Below, piece after piece: positions 50,310 through 58,385 of a stretch of 64,000 nt of DNA. Source of the stretch: Bacillus sp. BGMRC 2118 (GTDB lineage: Bacteria > Bacillota > Bacilli > Bacillales > SA4). The position numbers were made by a program, and so were the translations under genes. The notes below the pieces were generated by a model. That model searched no databases, was not told the origin of the DNA, and saw only the letters and a program-made list of their open reading frames with translations. Location: NCBI GenBank assembly GCA_008364785.1, contig VTTJ01000008.1, positions 124,001-188,000 on the forward strand, given 5' to 3'. Position 1 is the first letter of the stretch, and every line of letters begins with the position of its first letter.

Positions 50310-50721
50310 GAGGCTTGGACATATATATTTCAGTCAATGATCATCCCGAATTATAAGGTGGTATTTTAATAAATTTTATGCCAAATATTTGTTTTAAGTT
50401 GTTTGTTGATACTGCAAGTACATATTATTATTATTATTATTATTAAACCATAGTGGAATGGAGCGAAAGCCATTGGGCTCCTGCAGGAGGTAGGGGAAAG
50501 CCTGAGACCCCGCAGGCGTAGCTGAGGAGGTAGGTTTTTTCACGGGGAGTGAAAATAACCATCAGGTTCCTCCCCGCGGTATCCGGCGAGTGGCTATAGC
50601 GCAATGGAATGAACTTGTTCTATCAACTCAACTCATTAATTATAAAAATTGCACGGAGAATAATTTTAGATAATGTTCGTATTTGAGGTTTGGTTTGATT
50701 ATTAAGTTATGTCTCAGCCTC
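50310..50721 (+). repeat. Dispersed element family A, copy 3
   Basis: 412 bp bounded by GAGGCTTGGACATA and, inverted, TATGTCTCAGCCTC, the best-preserved ends of the three copies. The core has the arms GGAATGGAGCGAAAGCCA and TGGCTATAGCGCAATGGA, and carries the same insert as copy 1 (AGGTAGGTTTTTTCACGG...). An (ATT)n run lies at 50429-50446. It ends one base before the ligD stop codon. No coding potential. Confidence 0.88.
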
Positions 50722-50722
50722 C

Positions 50723-52564
50723 TTACGTAGAGCTTGCTAAAAAATTAAGTATCTCTTGAAATGGTTGAACTTGTTTTGCCTCCCAGTAAGATTGAAATGG
50801 ATCTCCTACCTTTTTAATCCGATCCATAATAGAGGTAACAGGGAACTGAACAGGTGACAGGCTCTCTGTTACTTCCTCCCAATACAAAGGTGTTGCGATT
50901 AAGGCATCCTCGTTTCCTCTTGAAGAGTAAGGAGCTATTATCGTTTTGCCTTCTGCATGCTGAATATAATCGACATATAGTCTATTTCCTCGATTTTTCT
51001 TCAATCTTTCAATGGTAAATGAATCAGGATCTTTCGTAATTAAATAATGAGCCATGAATTCAGTGAATTTCCTTGTATCTTCATAGGTAAATGTATTCTC
51101 AGGTAACGGGATATAAATTTGTAAACCTTTATTCCCAGACGTTTTAATAAAGGTAGTCAGTTTCAATCCATCAAAGACCTCTTTCATGATAAGAGCCGCC
51201 TTTATCGCTAAATGAAAGTCATTACGCGAGGGAGGATCTAAATCGAACACAATTTCAGATGGCCCTTTTGAATGAATGGTTTGAAAGGGTATGTGAAATT
51301 CAAAGGCTAGTTGATTTCCGAGCCATGCGAGCGTTTCAATGTTGTTACAAACAATATAATTAATGCCTTCTGATTTAGCTGTCTCAATAAAATCAGGTGC
51401 ATAGTCAGGACTGTTTTTTTGATAAAACAGATCACCTAACATCCCGTGAGGATATCGAATAACCGTTAATAACCGGTTCTCTAAAAAAGGCATCATATAT
51501 GGTGCGATGTCTCGTAAATAAAATAAATATGTTTGCTTATCAATCTTCTTCTTTGGCCATAGTGGTTTATCCGGGTGTGTGATCACAACTTCTTCTGGAA
51601 TAGGGTGAAGCCCTTCTTGAAGTTTCTCCCATGTACATTCCTCCCATCGTATATCAAAACGAAACCTAACGAAATTCGGTTGTCGCAATGCTTCTTTATA
51701 TAATTCCAGAAAAGATAATTCTAGGCATATACCAGGATCAACATAAATAAAATCAGTATTTTCCTTCACGTTGTTAGCTTTAATAACCTGAATAAGTGCA
51801 TCCCTCTCTTCCGAGGAAAATCCATGAGAGACTAGGCCGATTGGATATGGTGTACCATTTCGTAGAACTGCTACATGAAAGTACCCATTCTTTTTCTCAT
51901 AAGCAGTAACAAAGAAACATCCATATTTCCAATTCTTCACCTTATACCACTGAGTTGAGCGTTTCCCTTCTTCCCATTTACTTAATTTATGTTTAACAAT
52001 GACACCTTCTGCCATATACCGTTCTGCAATTTTCCATACTTCTTTTTGTTGCTTAAAGTTCTTAACATATTGAACAAACATGTCTGATAAAGGTTGAACA
52101 TCCAAAGAAAGGTTTGATTCTTTAAATACCTTCATTAGTTCATTTTTCCGTTCAACATAAGGTAGTGATGTTAAGTTTTTATTTTGTAACTGTAATACAT
52201 CAAAAGCACAAAAATGAGCTTTTTTTTGCTGCATGGACTGTTGAATCTTATCAAACGTTTTCAGTCGTCCACGTAGCTGTATTTCTTCAAAGTTAGCTTT
52301 ATACGGAGAGTCAAGTAAACACAATTCACCATCTAATAATATAGGTAAATGCTCCTTCCAAAGCTCGCGCAATTTGGTAACAGCTTCTGTTGCTTCAGGG
52401 AATTGTTCAATTAATGAATTACCATTCCGGCTCATAAAGGAAAATGTTTGATGATCAATATAAAATAAGGCGCGGAACCCGTCATACTTAATTTCATAAA
52501 ACCACTCTTCTCCTGCTGGAAAATCAAATAGTAATGTTGGGAGCATAGGTTTAGGGATCTTCAC
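50723..52564 (-). CDS. ligD: NHEJ DNA ligase D (ligase-polymerase fusion)
   Basis: A 613-residue protein: N-terminal ATP-dependent ligase domain (catalytic Lys26 in EIKYDGFRA, motif III near FDVLQLQNK, motif V VKNWKY) and C-terminal primase-polymerase domain (about 310-605, VFDLDPPSRNDFHLA holding the catalytic Asp pair). The 3'-phosphoesterase domain of mycobacterial LigD is absent, as in B. subtilis (YkoU). It joins broken ends with Ku, mainly in spores and at outgrowth. GTG start after GGAAGGAG. Family A copy 3 touches its 3' end. Confidence 0.95.
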   Translation of the reverse strand: MKIPKPMLPTLLFDFPAGEEWFYEIKYDGFRALFYIDHQTFSFMSRNGNSLIEQFPEATEAVTKLRELWKEHLPILLDGELCLLDSPYKANFEEIQLRGRLKTFDKIQQSMQQKKAHFCAFDVLQLQNKNLTSLPYVERKNELMKVFKESNLSLDVQPLSDMFVQYVKNFKQQKEVWKIAERYMAEGVIVKHKLSKWEEGKRSTQWYKVKNWKYGCFFVTAYEKKNGYFHVAVLRNGTPYPIGLVSHGFSSEERDALIQVIKANNVKENTDFIYVDPGICLELSFLELYKEALRQPNFVRFRFDIRWEECTWEKLQEGLHPIPEEVVITHPDKPLWPKKKIDKQTYLFYLRDIAPYMMPFLENRLLTVIRYPHGMLGDLFYQKNSPDYAPDFIETAKSEGINYIVCNNIETLAWLGNQLAFEFHIPFQTIHSKGPSEIVFDLDPPSRNDFHLAIKAALIMKEVFDGLKLTTFIKTSGNKGLQIYIPLPENTFTYEDTRKFTEFMAHYLITKDPDSFTIERLKKNRGNRLYVDYIQHAEGKTIIAPYSSRGNEDALIATPLYWEEVTESLSPVQFPVTSIMDRIKKVGDPFQSYWEAKQVQPFQEILNFLASST

Positions 52565-52583
52565 TTAGGTCATTGCTCCTTCC

Positions 52584-52590
52584 TAGTATG
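52584..52590 (-). promoter_or_regulatory. Candidate SigG -10 of ligD
   Basis: CATACTA on the minus strand, 20-26 bases before the ligD start, matches the forespore SigG -10 box. The -35 region is poor. Known Bacillus ligD and ku are SigG dependent, so this is plausible. Confidence 0.4.
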
Positions 52591-52654
52591 GTACGTATTT
52601 CTTTTGAAAAATGACATAATAATACATATAGAGTGCACGTTATGGAGGGAAAAT

Positions 52655-53179
52655 ATGAATAGTGGAGTTTTTCTAGACCGAGATGGTGTCATTAATGAAG
52701 TTCTTTCCAAAAGGGTGAAGTTTGTAAATTCACCAGAGGACTTTTACTTATTACCGAGGGTAGGAGAGGCAATCAAAATGTTTAATGAACGAAAACTACC
52801 TGTTTTTGTTGTCACAAATCAGGGTGGCGTCGGATTAGGTTTTATGTCTGAAAAGGCATTACATAATGTTCATAAAGAAATGAAGAAACAACTAGCGAAG
52901 TTTGGAGCACATGTAATAGAGGTTTCTTATTGCGCACATAAGCCACATGAAGGCTGTGAATGTCGTAAACCAGGTGCGAAAATGCTCGTTGACTTAGCCG
53001 AAAAGTATAATATTACACTAGAAGAAAGTTATATGATTGGGGATCGTGATGTTGATATACTGGCCGGAAAGGCAGCTGGTACAAAAACTATCCTTATCGG
53101 GAAGGATCCTTCTGTACAAGCTGATCACCAGTTTCCAAGCCTTTGGGAAGCAGCAACCTATATTGTGGAAACAATATAG
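52655..53179 (+). CDS. HAD-IIIA phosphatase (GmhB/HisB-N-like)
   Basis: A 174-residue HAD phosphatase: nucleophile loop FLDRDGVIN (Asp8/Asp10), VVTNQGGVGLGF (motif II Thr) and GDRDVDILAG (motif IV). A Zn-binding set CAHKPHEGCECRKP is as in D-glycero-D-manno-heptose-1,7-bisphosphate phosphatase. In Gram-positives the role is less certain; histidinol phosphate or heptose phosphates are options. ATG at 52655 after GGAGGG. It lies between the two NHEJ genes, divergent from ligD and convergent with ku with only one base between stops. Confidence 0.85.
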   Translation: MNSGVFLDRDGVINEVLSKRVKFVNSPEDFYLLPRVGEAIKMFNERKLPVFVVTNQGGVGLGFMSEKALHNVHKEMKKQLAKFGAHVIEVSYCAHKPHEGCECRKPGAKMLVDLAEKYNITLEESYMIGDRDVDILAGKAAGTKTILIGKDPSVQADHQFPSLWEAATYIVETI

Positions 53180-53180
53180 G

Positions 53181-54083
53181 TTACGCTTTCTTCCTCGTTG
53201 TTCGTGTTTTCTTTTGTTGAACAGGAGCATTATCTGTACCCGTTTTTTCTTTGGAGATTGTCTTTTGTGTGTCAGTTGATTTTGGCTTTGCCGTTTGCAC
53301 TGTGTTTGCTGTACCTTTAGTTCGCTCAATACTAGCCTGCAATGCACTCATCAAATCCACGACATTGGTACGTGGAGCTTCCTTTGAAGTAGTACCCTCA
53401 TTGCTGTTAATTTTGGATTGGATAAGCTCTTGAACAGCTTCACGGTACTCATCTTTATATTTTTCTGGTTGAAACACTGTTGTCAACTGATCAATCAACA
53501 TAATTGCTGTTTCCAATTCTTTTGGATTAATTTCAACATGTTCTGGCACACTCGGTACCTCTCCGATGTTTCGAACTTCATCTGGGTAATGAATCGTTTC
53601 CATTACTAACGTATTTTTATAGACACGAACCACTGCCATTTGTTGTTTGGAACGAATTGTAATTTCAGCAATCCCAATTTTTCCTGACTTCTCCAGTGCT
53701 TCGCGTAATAAGGCATAAGCTTTATTCCCGTTTTCTCCTGGTCCCATAAAATAAGAACGACTAAAGTATATTGGATCAATTTCTTCTAAATTGACAAAAT
53801 CAATGATCTCAACACTTTTTTCTTCATGTTCTTCCTTTAATTCATTCAATTCTTCATCCGTTAAAATAACGTATTTTCCTTTAACATACTCATAGCCTTT
53901 TACGAGGTTATCTGGATCAACTTGCTTGTCGCAATTTGGACAAACTTTTTCATATTTAATAGGTGTATGGCATTCCTTATGGAGAGTGCGTAATTTTATA
54001 TCTTTATCCTCAGTTGCAGAGTATAGCTTTATAGGGATGTTAACAAGCCCAAAGCTTATCGAACCTTTCCACATTGTATGCAT
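53181..54083 (-). CDS. ku: Ku protein for non-homologous end joining
   Basis: A 300-residue protein. The Ku core (1-255) begins MWKGSISFGLVNIPIKLYSATEDKDI and contains YFMGPGENGNKAYALLREALE, the bacterial Ku beta-barrel bridge. The C-terminal tail (about 255-300) is Lys/Thr/Gln-rich and disordered, typical of DNA-binding Ku tails (PKSTDTQKTISKEK...KKTRTTRKKA). It loads at DNA ends and recruits LigD. GAGGTG precedes the ATG. It shares no promoter with ligD, being 600 bases away on the same strand. Confidence 0.95.
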   Translation of the reverse strand: MHTMWKGSISFGLVNIPIKLYSATEDKDIKLRTLHKECHTPIKYEKVCPNCDKQVDPDNLVKGYEYVKGKYVILTDEELNELKEEHEEKSVEIIDFVNLEEIDPIYFSRSYFMGPGENGNKAYALLREALEKSGKIGIAEITIRSKQQMAVVRVYKNTLVMETIHYPDEVRNIGEVPSVPEHVEINPKELETAIMLIDQLTTVFQPEKYKDEYREAVQELIQSKINSNEGTTSKEAPRTNVVDLMSALQASIERTKGTANTVQTAKPKSTDTQKTISKEKTGTDNAPVQQKKTRTTRKKA

Positions 54084-54171
54084 ATGATTTCACCTCTTGT
54101 TTTCATATCTTATTATTAGATTTCCCGACATCCTAACTTTCACGAAGAAAATCTTTTCCAAATCGTCTATA

Positions 54172-54200
54172 ACCCCCTCAAAGGAATACATTAGGTCGTA
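54172..54200 (+). promoter_or_regulatory. Candidate SigI-type promoter
   Basis: ACCCCC (54172-54177) and CGTA (54197-54200) are 19 bases apart, resembling the autoregulated SigI promoter pattern (ACCCCC and CGWA). It is 246 bases before sigI. The other bases of the 54084-54445 gap show no gene. Confidence 0.45.
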
Positions 54201-54445
54201 TCCTATGTATGTTCATGCAGAAGTTGGAAACAAGTTTCTCCTCGAAAAAACATTGTATATACCTCTTCTATGCTATAATAAATAAAAATTTTATAGACAC
54301 TTCATGAATAGAGGTGTGCTATGAATTTTTTTTCGTAATTATTAGGTTTTATATTTTCCTTAATAGGGTAAATAAAATTTTTATTCTACCGACAAAAACC
54401 AATATATGATACGAAAGATATAGTGAGGAGAAGAGGTGAAGGCTT

Positions 54446-55183
54446 TTGCTGAGTATACTCTTTAAATTGGGAAAGAAAGAAACCCTTGAAGATAAAGTTC
54501 TGGCCATTCAAAAAGGGGACACTAACCTTCAAAATGAACTTATTAAACAATATAAACCTTTTATAGCAAAAACCGTTTCGCAAGTTTGTAAACGATATAT
54601 TAATGAGCAGGATGATGAATTTAGTATTGGGTTAATTGCTTTTCATGAATCCATTGATAAATATTCAACCGAGAAAGGTAGCTCTCTTCTCTCATTTGCT
54701 GAGCTAATCATTAAACGAAGAGTTATTGATTTTATACGTAAAGAAAGCAAGCAGCGAAGTGTAAAATTAGATACAAATGTTGATGATGAAGAATCGATTC
54801 AAAATAAATATGAAGTCGAAATTTCAGTTGAGGATTATCAGAAGAAGCTTGATCAAGATCATCGTAAAGATGAGATTCTGCATTATCAGACACTATTACA
54901 ACAATTTGACCTAACGTTTCAGGATTTAGTAGAGCATTCACCTAAACATGCGGATGCAAGGGAGAATGCCATGAAGGTAGCCTATACGGTCATTCAATCG
55001 CCTGATTTTAAGAAAGTATTATTTGAGAAGAAACGACTTCCTATAAAGGAATTAGAAAAGCATGTAGACGTAAGTCGAAAAACGATAGAACGAAATCGTA
55101 AGTATATTATTGCTGTTTGTATTATTATGGCTAGTGAATATGTGTATTTAAAGGAATATGTAAAAGGGGTGATGGATCAGTGA
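54446..55183 (+). CDS. sigI: RNA polymerase sigma factor SigI
   Basis: A 245-residue sigma factor: SigI-N (LAIQKGDTNLQNELIKQYKPFIAKTVSQVCKRY) with a sigma region 2-like fold, and SigI-C (about 140-235) with RLPIKELEKHVDVSRKTIERNRKYI as a recognition helix. SigI responds to heat and cell-surface polysaccharide or wall stress. TTG start after AGAGGTGAAGG. It overlaps its anti-sigma gene by four bases. Bacillus SigI is about 250 residues, so length fits. Confidence 0.95.
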   Translation: MLSILFKLGKKETLEDKVLAIQKGDTNLQNELIKQYKPFIAKTVSQVCKRYINEQDDEFSIGLIAFHESIDKYSTEKGSSLLSFAELIIKRRVIDFIRKESKQRSVKLDTNVDDEESIQNKYEVEISVEDYQKKLDQDHRKDEILHYQTLLQQFDLTFQDLVEHSPKHADARENAMKVAYTVIQSPDFKKVLFEKKRLPIKELEKHVDVSRKTIERNRKYIIAVCIIMASEYVYLKEYVKGVMDQ

Positions 55184-56232
55184 AGCGTGGAGTCATACTT
55201 GAGATCGGCAATCAATATATAACGCTATTAACCCCTGAAGGTGAATTTCTTAGAAGTCGAAAGGGAAAAGAGCACTATGAAATCGGTGAGGAAATTAATT
55301 TTTTTCCAGTAAATGAGCAAAATTCAGTGAGGAGATCCTTCTTCAAACTGAATAAATGGAATTCTGGTATTGCTAGTGTTATTGCTGCAGCACTACTATT
55401 CTTTTCTATTTTCAATCTATACGATCGCAATGAAGTGTATGCGTATATGACAATTGACATTAATCCCAGCATAGAAGCGGGAGTGGATAAAAAGCTTCGT
55501 GTTGTAAGTCTTGAAGGATACAATGCTGAAGGTGATGAGGTAGTCAAGAAACTAGAAGAATGGATGAACGAACCTATAAACTCTGTAACCGAGGCTATTA
55601 TCCAAGAAAGTAAAGATTCGGGTTATTATAAAGAAGGTGTTGAAGTGCTGCTTTCTACAGTTATTGTAGAAGAAGAGGATGAGCAACTCGCAAAAGAGTT
55701 AAGTGAAAATGTTCAATCCATTGTTGAAACATCAAAACAAGAAGACATTATGATTACATCAGTAAACAGTACTGTCGAAGATAGAGAGCATGCCATTGAG
55801 AAGGGACTTTCTACTGGGAAATATATGAAAGAAACATTGATGGCTAAAGAGAAAGAAGTAGAGAAACAACAAGATCAGAAAGTAAAGGCTACGGATAAAG
55901 GTCAGGGAAATGGGAATAACGGAAACAATGGAAACAATGGAGACGTTAAAGGTCAAGGAAGAAACCTTAAAAACGATTCATCACCAAACCAAAATTCTGT
56001 GGAAAAAGGAAACGGGAATTCCTCCGAAAATAGAGGAAACTCAAGTGATTCATCTGGAGTAGAGAAAGAAAAAGGCAATCAGAATAAAGGAAATCAATCT
56101 AATAATGGCAAGGGCAACCAGGAGGACAAAAAGGGTCCTCCTGAAGCTGTGCAAAAAGGAAAACAAAAACAACAAGATAATAAGAAACAGGGCAATGGAA
56201 ACAACAAGAAAGATAATGGTTCCAAAAATTAA
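55180..56232 (+). CDS. rsgI: Anti-sigma-I factor RsgI with a long Asn/Gly/Lys-rich tail
   Basis: A 350-residue membrane protein: cytosolic anti-sigma N-terminal domain (1-58, RGVILEIGNQYITLLTPEGEFL), one membrane helix (about 62-80), an extracellular periplasmic-like domain with DINPS (93-97), the autocleavage-region motif of RsgI, and a low-complexity tail (about 235-350) of Asn, Gly, Lys, Gln and Ser. The tail lacks the catalytic or carbohydrate modules of clostridial RsgIs. Its extreme composition fits interaction with wall polymers. Confidence 0.93.
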   Translation: MKRGVILEIGNQYITLLTPEGEFLRSRKGKEHYEIGEEINFFPVNEQNSVRRSFFKLNKWNSGIASVIAAALLFFSIFNLYDRNEVYAYMTIDINPSIEAGVDKKLRVVSLEGYNAEGDEVVKKLEEWMNEPINSVTEAIIQESKDSGYYKEGVEVLLSTVIVEEEDEQLAKELSENVQSIVETSKQEDIMITSVNSTVEDREHAIEKGLSTGKYMKETLMAKEKEVEKQQDQKVKATDKGQGNGNNGNNGNNGDVKGQGRNLKNDSSPNQNSVEKGNGNSSENRGNSSDSSGVEKEKGNQNKGNQSNNGKGNQEDKKGPPEAVQKGKQKQQDNKKQGNGNNKKDNGSKN

Positions 56233-56233
56233 A

Positions 56234-56276
56234 CCAAAAGGTCTAGGTATAGATTTAATACCTAGACCTTTTTTTG
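56234..56276 (+). terminator. Terminator of sigI-rsgI
   Basis: AAAAGGTCTAGGTAT/ATACCTAGACCTTTT with a roughly 11-base loop, then TTTTG. A class C palindrome begins one base later. Confidence 0.85.
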
Positions 56277-56331
56277 TTTTAACGCTTTAAAGGAATGGGG
56301 GCATGGCCCCCACTCCTTTAAAGCGTTAAAA
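56277..56331. repeat. Class C palindrome copy 9
   Basis: A 55-bp palindrome, near-perfect: TTTTAACGCTTTAAAGGAATG / CACTCCTTTAAAGCGTTAAAA around GGGGGCATGGCCCCC. Confidence 0.9.
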
Positions 56332-56358
56332 ACCGGGTTCGATTTAAGAACCCGGTTT
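56330..56358 (-). terminator. Terminator after the SASP gene
   Basis: AAACCGGGTTC/GAACCCGGTTT with a 7-base loop; on the minus strand the run continues into T-rich sequence from the class C copy. Confidence 0.75.
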
Positions 56359-56376
56359 AGCCATGATATTCAGTTT

Positions 56377-56583
56377 TTATTGTTCTGGGTTAAATTGACC
56401 ACTTAGTTGAGATTGAGCAGTTTGAACAAGGCGTTTTGTTATTTCTCCACCTACAGATCCGTTTGCTCTTGATACTGTATCGGAACCTAAATTTACTCCG
56501 AATTCTTGGGCAATTTCATATTTAATAGAATCTAACGCTTGCTCAATTCCAGGCACTAATAGTTTATTACTGTTACGTGACAT
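56377..56583 (-). CDS. Alpha/beta-type small acid-soluble spore protein
   Basis: A 68-residue alpha/beta SASP. It has the germination protease site in [13 protein letters not shown] (near residue 25) and the conserved C-terminal half [18 protein letters not shown]. These proteins coat spore DNA in an A-like form and protect it from UV. AAGGAG lies 9 bases before the ATG. The SspA/B/C/D paralogue identity cannot be resolved, so no symbol is given. Monocistronic, ended by its own hairpin. Confidence 0.95.
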   Translation of the reverse strand: MSRNSNKLLVPGIEQALDSIKYEIAQEFGVNLGSDTVSRANGSVGGEITKRLVQTAQSQLSGQFNPEQ

Positions 56584-56805
56584 ATATAAACAACTCCTTT
56601 ATAAAAACTTAGCAACTAGTGTTGCTTTTTTAGTATCAGAGAAGATATGCTTAATAATACTGACCAAGTATTTCATGTGGTGGAAAAATAGTGTGAAAAT
56701 GGAGTGTTTTCCACTTCTTCTCAGTAGATATAAAAAAGGGTTGTCCTTTTACAAGAGTTACGTGAAAATGGTAGGTATAGTTAGTTAGGAAAGGTATGAA
56801 AAGTA

Positions 56806-58161
56806 GTGTTACATAAATTAAAAATGAAACTACATGTGTTAAGTCCTGCGCAGTTAATTGTGAGCTTTTATTTTTTAGCTGTAAGTGTATCAGTACTTTT
56901 AATAAGTTTGCCGATTGCACATAAAGAAAATGTGGAATGGTCTTTTATTGATGCATTATTTACAGCAGTCAGTGCTGTTAGTGTAACAGGATTAACAGTA
57001 GTTAACACATCAGAAACATTTAGTGCGACAGGGATATTTATTTTAGCCTTTGTTTTGCAATTCGGTGGAATAGGAATTATGACATTAGGCACATTTATAT
57101 GGTTAATCATGGGCAAGAAAATTGGGTTACGTGAGCGGCGTCTCATTATGTTGGATCAGAACCAGACAAATCTCTCAGGACTAGTCAATTTACTAAAACA
57201 AATTTTATTTATTATCATCATTATTGAACTTATTGGTGCTCTTATTTTAGGGTTATATTTTTTAAAGTACTATTCAAATTGGCAAGAAGCATTCTTACAT
57301 GGCTTTTTCGCGTCAGTCTCTGCCACAACCAATGGTGGGTTTGATATTACAGGTAATTCGTTAATACCCTATGCAAATGATTATTTCGTACAGTTTATTA
57401 ATATGCTACTCATTATATTAGGAGCAATTGGTTTCCCCGTATTAATTGAAGTGAAGAACTTCTTATCAAACCAAACAGATGGATACCGATTTCGATTTTC
57501 ATTATTTACAAAACTGACTACAACTACTTTTTTTCTATTAGTTGTTCTTGGAACAATTTTAATTTATTTATTAGAAGCAAAACATTTCTTTGCTGATAAA
57601 AGCTGGCACGAGTCATTATTTTACTCGTTATTTCAATCGGTTAGTACAAGAAGTGGAGGACTGGCAACCTTAAATGTCCCGGATTTAACTGAACCCACCT
57701 TACTCATCATGTCTGTGATGATGTTTATCGGTGCATCCCCTAGCTCTGTTGGCGGGGGAATTCGAACAACAACGCTTGCATTAAATGTTTTGTTTTTATT
57801 TCACTTCGCAAGAGGAAGTAAATCAATTAAAGTATTTAACAGAGAGATACACGAAGAAGATATTTACAAATCAGTGGCAGTAACGATTATGGCTGTGATC
57901 ATATGTACAACGTCTGTGATTATATTAAGTATCACAGAACCATTTTCGCTAACGAGTATTATTTTTGAAGTTACTTCTGCGTTTGGAACTTCAGGTCTCT
58001 CGATGGGAATCACACCGGAACTTAGTACTATAGGAAAATGTGTTATTATTTTTCTAATGTTCGTCGGAAGAATTGGTATCCTCATCTCATTATTCGTATT
58101 AGGTGGAAGAGAAAAGAAATCCAAATTCCACTATCCTAAAGAACGAGTGATTATTGGATAA
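56806..58161 (+). CDS. ktrD: TrkH/KtrB-family potassium channel subunit (KtrD-like)
   Basis: A 451-residue membrane protein with four pore-loop repeats: TAVSAVSVTGLTVVNT, SVSATTNGGFDITG, SVSTRSGGLATLN and SAFGTSGLSMGIT, the four imperfect TVGYG-like selectivity filters of Ktr/Trk subunits. It takes up K+ with a cytosolic KtrC or KtrA partner. Similar length and motif set to Bacillus KtrD. GTG start after AGGAAAGG; the spacing is a little long. No ydaO-type c-di-AMP riboswitch is visible upstream. Confidence 0.9.
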   Translation: MLHKLKMKLHVLSPAQLIVSFYFLAVSVSVLLISLPIAHKENVEWSFIDALFTAVSAVSVTGLTVVNTSETFSATGIFILAFVLQFGGIGIMTLGTFIWLIMGKKIGLRERRLIMLDQNQTNLSGLVNLLKQILFIIIIIELIGALILGLYFLKYYSNWQEAFLHGFFASVSATTNGGFDITGNSLIPYANDYFVQFINMLLIILGAIGFPVLIEVKNFLSNQTDGYRFRFSLFTKLTTTTFFLLVVLGTILIYLLEAKHFFADKSWHESLFYSLFQSVSTRSGGLATLNVPDLTEPTLLIMSVMMFIGASPSSVGGGIRTTTLALNVLFLFHFARGSKSIKVFNREIHEEDIYKSVAVTIMAVIICTTSVIILSITEPFSLTSIIFEVTSAFGTSGLSMGITPELSTIGKCVIIFLMFVGRIGILISLFVLGGREKKSKFHYPKERVIIG

Positions 58162-58188
58162 ATAAAAAAAAAAAATCAGCAAACAATA

Positions 58189-58229
58189 AAAAGGAATCTA
58201 CTTCTACGTTATGAAGTGGGTTCCTTTTT
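58189..58229 (+). terminator. Terminator after ktrD
   Basis: AAAAGGAA/TTCCTTTTT outer arms with an inner ACTTC/GAAGT pairing. Confidence 0.75.
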
Positions 58230-58242
58230 CAATTCTGCATGG

Positions 58243-58299
58243 ACTTTACCACTTTAAAGAGGCAGGGGACAGGCCCCCGTTCCTTTAAAGTGGTAAAGT
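58243..58299. repeat. Class C palindrome copy 10
   Basis: Arms ACTTTACCACTTTAAAG / CTTTAAAGTGGTAAAGT are perfect, and centre GGGGACAGGCCCCC. Slightly longer (57 bp) because the arms extend outwards. Confidence 0.9.
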
Positions 58300-58385
58300 T
58301 TTGAATGTCATATTTAGCCATAATAATTGCGTGGGATTTTACTTATATTAAGAAGGTCTAATATTATGATAAGGTAGGTAGTTAT

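Noticed and set aside
50429..50446. ATT trinucleotide run as a functional repeat
   Set aside because: It is a short slippage run inside element family A, not shared with the other copies.
56590..56805. c-di-AMP (ydaO) riboswitch before ktrD
   Set aside because: The region shows none of the conserved blocks of that riboswitch and is short.
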